A stretch of DNA of 6,439 bases from Candidatus Omnitrophota bacterium (GTDB taxonomy: Bacteria > Omnitrophota > Gorgyraeia > Zapsychrales > Zapsychraceae). Positions 1 to 4,900 of this stretch are shown in pieces (positions within the stretch are counted from its first letter, which is position 1; each line of letters opens with the position of its first letter). A model generated the notes under the pieces. That model ran no database searches and was not told the origin of the DNA. It saw only the letters and a program-made list of their open reading frames with translations. A program made the position numbers and the translations under genes. The DNA is taken from contig JAKQLT010000210.1 of the NCBI GenBank assembly GCA_029567025.1, positions 1 to 6,439 of the forward strand. The letters are read 5' to 3'.

Positions 1-2260
1 TATGATAAAGAACACTCTGCGCCGACTTTCTTTCCTTTGACTGAGGTGCTGAAGTATATAATCTGTCTTTTAAAATGTCAAGATAAAAACTTGAAAGCGA
101 TTCATTACAAAACGCATAAAGCGCTTTATAAACTTTAGCAAAATCATATTGTTCATAATATCCATAAATATCTTTTATAGCCGTCGACAAATTATAAAGA
201 GCCAGTTGGTCTAACGATAAAAGATTTTCATAAGAAAGTTCATCTTTATCCGGATCAAAACCATTTAAATTCCCTAAAAGGAAACGAAACGTATTTCGAA
301 TTTTCCGATACGCGTCGCTTAATTGATCTAAATTTTCTTTAGAAATACGAATATCCTCATGATAGGAGCTTGAGGCAACCCATAAACGCAAAATATCCGC
401 GCCACTATTTTTTATAATATCTAACGGTGAAATCACATTTCCTAAAGATTTCGACATCTTACGCCCTTGGCCGTCGACCACAAATCCATGTGTCAAAACC
501 GATTTAAACGGCGCTTTATTTTCAATGCAAACGCCAGGAATTAAAGAAGATTGAAACCAACCCCGATGTTGGTCAGAACCTTCCAAATACAAATCCACCG
601 GAAGCGGCATTTTTAATTTTCCTTTTATAACCGCTTGATGACTGACACCTGAATCAAACCAAACATCTAAAATATCTTTAGTTTTTTGAAAATGCGTGCC
701 ACCACAAGCCGGGCATTTAAATCCTTTAGGCAAAAGTTGCGCAATTTCTTTTTCAAACCAAATATTTGTCCCTTCTTTTCTAACCATATCCGCAAAATGT
801 TCAATCACTTCCACATAAAGCTTATGCTCGCCTTTGCATCCTTCACACGCAAGCGCTGGAATCGGCACGCCCCAATAACGTTGACGCGACAAACACCAAT
901 CCGGGCGCGTTTTAATCATTCCCAACATGCGCTCTTGTCCAGCATCTGGAATCCACTGAATATTATTTTTAACAATATCGCCTAATTTCTGTCGTAAATT
1001 ATTATGATTAATATTAATGAACCATTGTTTTGTCGCGCGAAAAATAATCGGCTTTTTACATCGCCAGCAATGAGGATACGAATGCGTAATATTCTTTGTA
1101 TCAAATAAAAGCCCACGATTTTTAAGATCTTCTATAATTTCTGGATTAGCCTTAAACACATGTTTGCCTGTAAACGGTGCGCCATCGTCAGTAAAAACAC
1201 CGCGGTCATTGACCGGCATCAAAATTTCAAGTCCATATTTTAATCCGGTCTGAAAATCATCCTGCCCATGGCCCGGCGCGGTATGAACTAAACCTGTTCC
1301 GTCTTCTTTGGTCACATAATCCGCTGTGACAACAGCACATTTAACAAATTTTCCAAAAGGATGTATATAACGAAGATTTGTGAGATCTTTTCCTTTTTTC
1401 TTAACTGAAACCAGATAATCAGAATTCGACAAAAGAACACGAGATAAGTTTTCTTCACAAATCAAAATTTCTTTTTCCGTATCTACAAACGAATAATTAA
1501 AATCTTGATGAACCGCGACCGCCACATTGGCCAATAAGGTCCACGGCGTTGTGGTCCAAACTAAAAGAAAAACTTTTTTATTTTTGGACAACCCAACACT
1601 TTCCGGATTTTTAACCTCAAACTTCACATAAATAGAAGGCGATGTATGATCTTCGTATTCGACTTCAGCCTCGGCCAGTGCGGTTTCACAATCAAAACAC
1701 CAATTAACCGGTTTTAATCCTCTATAGACATAACCGCGTTTTGTTAATTCGCTTAACGAACGCAAAATCCAATATTCATATTCTGGATCTAATGTTAAAT
1801 ACGGATTATTCCACTCTCCTAAAACACCCAAACGCTGAAATTGCTCGCGCTGAATCCCGACGTATTTCATCGCGTATTCATGCGCTTTCTTACGAAATTC
1901 CACACAATCCACTTGCGATTTATCTTTTCCCATTTCTTTTAATAACGCATGCTCAATCGGAAGCCCATGACAATCCCAACCGGGGACATAAAGAGCATCT
2001 AAACCTTGCATGGTTTTTGATTTGACGATAATATCTTTAAGAATTTTATTTAACGCATGGCCGATATGAATATTGCCGTTAGCATACGGCGGGCCGTCGT
2101 GAAGAAGAAAAGTTTTCTTGCCTTTTGATTTTTCGCGAATTTTTTGATACAGCCCTTCATCGTCCCATTTCTTTAAAAAATTCGGTTCTTTCTGGGCAAG
2201 CCCAGCCTTCATGGAAAAATCCGTTTGAGGAAGATTTAATGTTTTCTGGTAATCGTTCAT
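1..2260 (-). CDS. ileS: Isoleucyl-tRNA synthetase, N-terminal 753 codons (3' end cut by window edge)
   Basis: This is a class I aminoacyl-tRNA synthetase that activates isoleucine with ATP and loads it onto tRNA-Ile in the cytoplasm (EC 6.1.1.5). The frame is open from the ATG at 2260 to the window edge. The N-terminus (MNDYQKTLNLPQTDF) closely follows the E. coli IleRS start, which supports this ATG over the internal Met17. HIGH is at residues 65-68 after PPYANGNI. The CP1 editing domain, which clears mischarged Val-tRNA-Ile, shows WTTTPWT at 235-241 and HTAPGHGQDD at 326-335. Two Cys-x-x-Cys pairs (CEGC, CPAC) precede DVWFDSG (W534), and KMSKS is at 601-605. The rest of the anticodon-binding region and any C-terminal zinc finger lie beyond the left edge; complete family members run to roughly 900-950 residues. 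The start overlaps the mtnP stop as ATGA. There is no strong Shine-Dalgarno, only a weak GGA, so translational coupling is likely. Confidence 0.97.
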   Translation of the reverse strand, partial: MNDYQKTLNLPQTDFSMKAGLAQKEPNFLKKWDDEGLYQKIREKSKGKKTFLLHDGPPYANGNIHIGHALNKILKDIIVKSKTMQGLDALYVPGWDCHGLPIEHALLKEMGKDKSQVDCVEFRKKAHEYAMKYVGIQREQFQRLGVLGEWNNPYLTLDPEYEYWILRSLSELTKRGYVYRGLKPVNWCFDCETALAEAEVEYEDHTSPSIYVKFEVKNPESVGLSKNKKVFLLVWTTTPWTLLANVAVAVHQDFNYSFVDTEKEILICEENLSRVLLSNSDYLVSVKKKGKDLTNLRYIHPFGKFVKCAVVTADYVTKEDGTGLVHTAPGHGQDDFQTGLKYGLEILMPVNDRGVFTDDGAPFTGKHVFKANPEIIEDLKNRGLLFDTKNITHSYPHCWRCKKPIIFRATKQWFININHNNLRQKLGDIVKNNIQWIPDAGQERMLGMIKTRPDWCLSRQRYWGVPIPALACEGCKGEHKLYVEVIEHFADMVRKEGTNIWFEKEIAQLLPKGFKCPACGGTHFQKTKDILDVWFDSGVSHQAVIKGKLKMPLPVDLYLEGSDQHRGWFQSSLIPGVCIENKAPFKSVLTHGFVVDGQGRKMSKSLGNVISPLDIIKNSGADILRLWVASSSYHEDIRISKENLDQLSDAYRKIRNTFRFLLGNLNGFDPDKDELSYENLLSLDQLALYNLSTAIKDIYGYYEQYDFAKVYKALYAFCNESLSSFYLDILKDRLYTSAPQSKERKSAQSVLYH

Positions 2261-3120
2261 TTTATATATTTTCCAATCAAAACTTTATAACGTTTTTTAA
2301 TTTCTTCAGGAATAACCGAACCGCTCGTCACAAGCGCATACTTTAGCGCATCGCTCGCATCAAACTTTTCAATTTTTCCCACTTTAGGTATAGCAATTTT
2401 AAGGATTTCTTTGGCTTTTGCAACATTTTTATTTAAGTTATTGATAATCATCTCAATGGTAACGGTATCATGCTCCGGATACCAGCAATCATAATCCGTA
2501 ACAGCCGCGAGTGTCGCGTAAGCGATTTCTGCTTCCCGCGCAAGTTTCGCTTCAGTCATATTAGTCATCCCAATAATATCCATACCCCAACTGCGATAAA
2601 GATTCGATTCCGCCTTCGTCGAGAATTGCGGGCCTTCCATATTCACATACGTCCCGCCTTTATGAACGGTTGCATTCGCTTTCTTAACCGCTTCAACTAA
2701 AATATCACAAATCTGTGCATCCACCGGATCTCCAAAACTCACATGCGCTACAATACCGTCGGTAAAAAAACTTGCTTGACGATTACGATTCGTTCTATCC
2801 AAAAATTGATCCGGGACCACAAAATCTAACGGCTTAATATTTTCCTTAAGACTCCCCACAGCAGAAACAGAAATAATGGCGTCCACCCCCATTCGTTTCA
2901 TTTCAAAAATATTCGCACGATAATTGATTTGGCTTGGTGAAAATTTATGCCCCTTGCCATGACGGGCGACAAAAACCACTTCTGTCCCTTCGATAACGCC
3001 GCTTACAAAATTCCCTGACGGCGGGCCAAAAGGCGTATCCACGACCATATGCTCTTGTTTCTCTTCAAAACCATCCATATCATATAAACCACTCCCGCCA
3101 ATAATTCCAACTTTTGCCAT
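2257..3120 (-). CDS. mtnP: S-methyl-5'-thioadenosine phosphorylase
   Basis: This 287-residue protein phosphorolyses 5'-methylthioadenosine, a by-product of polyamine synthesis and other S-adenosylmethionine reactions, to adenine and 5-methylthioribose-1-phosphate (EC 2.4.2.28). It belongs to the PNP/MTAP family and is full length. Visible family motifs are GIIGGSGLY at 5-13 (phosphate loop with S10), RHGKGH at 53-58 with INYRAN at 65-70, SAVGSL at 86-91, YVNMEGPQFSTKAES at 158-172 and GMTNMTEAKLAREAE at 184-198. TDYDCW at 208-213 carries two aspartates (D209, D211) typical of MTA phosphorylases that bind 6-aminopurines; purine nucleoside phosphorylases acting on guanosine or inosine have Asn in the equivalent base-contact position. 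A strong AAGGAGG precedes the ATG by 5 nt. Its TGA overlaps the ileS ATG. No mtnA or other methionine-salvage gene is visible here, so use of the sugar product is not shown. Activity on adenosine or another nucleoside cannot be excluded. Confidence 0.95.
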   Translation of the reverse strand: MAKVGIIGGSGLYDMDGFEEKQEHMVVDTPFGPPSGNFVSGVIEGTEVVFVARHGKGHKFSPSQINYRANIFEMKRMGVDAIISVSAVGSLKENIKPLDFVVPDQFLDRTNRNRQASFFTDGIVAHVSFGDPVDAQICDILVEAVKKANATVHKGGTYVNMEGPQFSTKAESNLYRSWGMDIIGMTNMTEAKLAREAEIAYATLAAVTDYDCWYPEHDTVTIEMIINNLNKNVAKAKEILKIAIPKVGKIEKFDASDALKYALVTSGSVIPEEIKKRYKVLIGKYIK

Positions 3121-3125
3121 GATTT

Positions 3126-3132
3126 CCTCCTT
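3126..3132 (-). promoter_or_regulatory. Strong Shine-Dalgarno of mtnP
   Basis: AAGGAGG on the minus strand, 5 nt before the mtnP ATG at 3120. It is a near-ideal match to the 16S rRNA tail and fixes the start. It is the strongest ribosome binding site in the window, so mtnP, and the coupled ileS behind it, are probably well translated even from a message that begins upstream of yggS. Confidence 0.9.
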
Positions 3133-3141
3133 GTTAAGATG

Positions 3142-3217
3142 AGCGAATAGCTTATAACCGTTAGCGCGTTTAAATTCAAAATTTCTCTATTCGCTGTACT
3201 CTATACGCTAAACGCTA
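3142..3217. repeat. AGCG/CGCT-type repeats with a 9-bp inverted repeat between proC and mtnP
   Basis: The 94-bp gap between proC and mtnP holds AGCGAATAG at 3142-3150 and its exact reverse complement CTATTCGCT at 3187-3195, separated by 36 bp. Further TAGCG/CGCTA words occur at 3162-3166, 3206-3210 and 3213-3217. The last includes the proC TAG stop codon. On the coding strand the start reads as a degenerate tandem (TAGCGTTTAGCGTATAG). There is no T-run after the stem, so it does not look like an intrinsic terminator. It may be a decayed intergenic repeat or a leader structure upstream of mtnP. I recall similar AGCGTATAGCG-like tracts in intergenic regions of uncultured Omnitrophota, but have not checked this. 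Confidence 0.55.
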
Positions 3218-4000
3218 TTGAGATAATTCTTTCGCGCGTTTTTCTGCTGCCTGAAAAGCTTTCTTAAATATTTCACCAATGTGAGCTTTAAAAAAAACAT
3301 CGAGAGCCGCCTGTGTCGTTCCGCCTTTAGAAGTTACTTTTTGTCGTAACGTTTCCGGCGATTCTTGTGACTTTTCCAATAATGCAAAACTTCCTTCAAT
3401 AGTTTGAGCCACCAAAATTTTGGAAGTCTCAAAATCAAAACCTAATCTTTGAGCCGCCTTCATCATACATTCGACGAATAAAAATACATACGCCGGCCCG
3501 CTTCCGGAAACTGCGGTAATCGCATCAATATATTTTTCGTCGAGAATAAGCGTCTTTCCAATTGTATCAAATATTTTTTTGGTTTCTTTCAAATCTTTAT
3601 CGCCGGCATATTTTCCTTTTGCCATAGCTGTCATGCCAACGCCGACCTGCGCAGGCAAATTGGGCATCGTGCGGATAACTTTTATTTTTCCTAAACGTTT
3701 TTCAATAAATGCGGTCGTAATACCCGCCGCAATAGAAATCACCAATTGATCTTTTGCAATAAAACTTTTCATTTCGTTTAAAACACTTTCAAAGTCCTGG
3801 GGTTTGACCGCCAGAATGATAATAGAAGATTTCTTGATGACTGTTTCGATATCAACAATTTGAATTTTAAATTTCTTTTTTAAATCCTGTGCGCGCTTAT
3901 TATCTTTTTCGGCAATAAAAATAGTGTTATTTTTAACAACGCCTTTTAAAATTGCCTGACCCATGTTGCCACAACCAATAAAACCTATTTTCTTTAGCAT
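3215..4000 (-). CDS. proC: Pyrroline-5-carboxylate reductase
   Basis: This 261-residue enzyme reduces 1-pyrroline-5-carboxylate to L-proline with NAD(P)H, the last step of proline synthesis in the cytoplasm (EC 1.5.1.2). The N-terminal Rossmann nucleotide-binding fold starts at residue 5 with GFIGCGNMGQA. AVKPQ is at 64-68, SIAAGI at 89-94 and RTMPNLPAQVGVGMTA at 110-125. The C-terminal dimerisation and substrate domain shows AVSGSGPAY at 163-171 and VTSKGGTTQAA at 222-232; many homologues have Pro where this one has Lys225. The reading frame stays open 25 codons upstream to an ATG at 4075, but that stretch lies inside yggS and has no family similarity. The ATG at 4000 puts the Rossmann strand right at the N-terminus and has AAGAAGG 5 nt upstream. 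The gap to the yggS stop is 13 bp. The yggS-proC pair is widely conserved in bacteria. The TAG stop falls inside a short repeat tract. Confidence 0.95.
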   Translation of the reverse strand: MLKKIGFIGCGNMGQAILKGVVKNNTIFIAEKDNKRAQDLKKKFKIQIVDIETVIKKSSIIILAVKPQDFESVLNEMKSFIAKDQLVISIAAGITTAFIEKRLGKIKVIRTMPNLPAQVGVGMTAMAKGKYAGDKDLKETKKIFDTIGKTLILDEKYIDAITAVSGSGPAYVFLFVECMMKAAQRLGFDFETSKILVAQTIEGSFALLEKSQESPETLRQKVTSKGGTTQAALDVFFKAHIGEIFKKAFQAAEKRAKELSQ

Positions 4001-4005
4001 AATAA

Positions 4006-4012
4006 CCTTCTT
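4006..4012 (-). promoter_or_regulatory. Shine-Dalgarno of proC, decides the start
   Basis: AAGAAGG on the minus strand, 5 nt before the ATG at 4000 and just after the TAA of yggS (4014-4016). It supports the short 261-residue ProC over an upstream in-frame ATG at 4075. Confidence 0.8.
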
Positions 4013-4013
4013 T

Positions 4014-4703
4014 TTATTTAAATATCGCTGATCCAATCCTAAGCATATTCGCGCCTTCTTCAAGCGCGATTTCATAATCCGCGCTCATGCCCATGGATAA
4101 GTATTTCATTTCTAAATTATTCTGTATACCTATTTTCTCGATTATTTCATCGCGCAATAATCGAAGCCCGCGAAAACATTCACGAATAATATTTTTATCT
4201 TCAGCTAAAGGAGCCATCGTCATAAGTCCAAGCACGCGAATATTTTTTAATCCTATAATATCTTTCACCAGTTGAAATCCATTATCTTTATCCGCGCCGA
4301 ATTTTTGTTTTTCACCGGGAATATTGACCTGAACCAAAATATCCATTTGTTTATTGATTTTGATCGCTTGTTTTTCGATTTCTTGCGCCAGTTTCAAACT
4401 ATCAACCGATTGGATTAAATCCACGACGGGAAGAATAAGTCTTACCTTGTTAGTTTGAAGATGCCCGATAAAATGTTTTGTAACTTTCACACCAAGCTTA
4501 TCAAGCGCTTCAAACTTTTTTATCGCATCCTGCGCATAATTTTCTGCAACATGCTTAACACCGGCGTCAATTGCTTCTTTAGCAGAAATGACATCTGTAT
4601 ATTTCGTAACCGCAACCAGGACAATACTTTTTGGGTCTCGCCCAACGCGCGCACAAATAGATTTTATTTTATTATTAATATTATTTAAATTATCCTTAAT
4701 CAT
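4014..4703 (-). CDS. yggS: YggS/PLPBP-family pyridoxal phosphate homeostasis protein
   Basis: This 229-residue cytoplasmic protein belongs to the YggS/YlmE/PROSC family. It binds pyridoxal 5'-phosphate in an alanine-racemase-like TIM barrel but has no known catalytic activity; family members buffer PLP and affect amino-acid metabolism. The expected PLP lysine is K34 in VAVTKY. Other family motifs are AENYAQDA at 53-60 (usually ENYVQE), HFIGHLQTNK at 77-86, VNIPGEKQKFG at 126-136, GLMTMAP at 159-165, YLSMGMSADYEIAL at 201-214 and MLRIGSAIF at 220-228. Length matches the family. The ATG at 4703 is the only plausible start, but no Shine-Dalgarno precedes it, and a likely promoter ends a few bases upstream. 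It is the first gene of the yggS-proC-mtnP-ileS series. Confidence 0.95.
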   Translation of the reverse strand: MIKDNLNNINNKIKSICARVGRDPKSIVLVAVTKYTDVISAKEAIDAGVKHVAENYAQDAIKKFEALDKLGVKVTKHFIGHLQTNKVRLILPVVDLIQSVDSLKLAQEIEKQAIKINKQMDILVQVNIPGEKQKFGADKDNGFQLVKDIIGLKNIRVLGLMTMAPLAEDKNIIRECFRGLRLLRDEIIEKIGIQNNLEMKYLSMGMSADYEIALEEGANMLRIGSAIFK

Positions 4704-4711
4704 TGGCGATT

Positions 4712-4740
4712 AAAGTAACATAAAATAAAAAGAGAGTCAA
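4712..4740 (-). promoter_or_regulatory. Putative sigma-70 promoter for the yggS operon
   Basis: On the minus strand, TTGACT (4740-4735; 5 of 6 to TTGACA) is followed by a 17-bp AT-rich spacer and then TACTTT (4717-4712; 3 of 6 to TATAAT). The -10 box is preceded directly by TGT, an extended -10 signature. Transcription would be expected to start about 4703-4706, at or within a few bases of the yggS ATG. The -10 box is weak on its own; the spacing, the -35 match and the extended element make the case. Confidence 0.5.
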
Positions 4741-4777
4741 TAAAAGAGCAAGCAGATAACGCTCATAACAACCAATC

Positions 4778-4884
4778 TGTCATTCCTGACTTCCTCGATT
4801 TTTTATTTAGCGATGTTAAGGAATCTATTAAAATGGGGAAAATTAATTTAGAAGAGCGAGATTCCTGCATCCGCAGGAATGACA
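4778..4884. repeat. MITE-like palindromic element with 11-bp terminal inverted repeats
   Basis: TGTCATTCCTG at 4778-4788 and its exact reverse complement CAGGAATGACA at 4874-4884 bound a 107-bp segment. The right end contains a perfect hairpin, ATTCCTGC-ATCC-GCAGGAAT, at 4861-4880. The left end has a weaker ATTCCT (4782-4787) and AGGAAT (4819-4824) pair. No clear target-site duplication flanks it and it encodes no protein. The ATTCCTGC/GCAGGAAT hairpin with GTCATTCC ends resembles dispersed palindromic repeats found in many bacterial genomes. It lies between the end of the CheD-like gene and the yggS promoter. The hairpin has no T-run after it on the minus strand, so it may protect an mRNA end rather than terminate transcription. 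Confidence 0.6.
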
Positions 4885-4900
4885 ACGTAAAGATTTTGAA

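Noticed and set aside
686..985. Plus-strand open frame of 99 codons, and others like it at 1741-2025, 2125-2346, 2470-2700, 4087-4275 and 4455-4688
   Set aside because: All are antisense to well-supported genes (ileS, mtnP, yggS) and the translations have low-complexity, gene-shadow composition with no recognisable domain.
3121..3214. Riboswitch or T-box leader before mtnP/ileS
   Set aside because: Only 94 bp long, with no T-box sequence, specifier hairpin, SAM-riboswitch core or terminator-like stem visible. Only a 9-bp stem and short repeats are present.
4001..4075. 25-codon N-terminal extension of ProC from the ATG at 4075
   Set aside because: It lies inside the end of yggS, has no family similarity, and a better Shine-Dalgarno-supported ATG at 4000 starts right at the Rossmann fold.
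4741..4764. Small GAGC...GCTC hairpin upstream of the yggS promoter
   Set aside because: Only four base pairs with an 11-nt loop, which is expected by chance.
4859..4882. Intrinsic terminator for the CheD-like gene
   Set aside because: The 8-bp stem is perfect, but no T-run follows it on the minus strand. It is better explained as part of the palindromic element.
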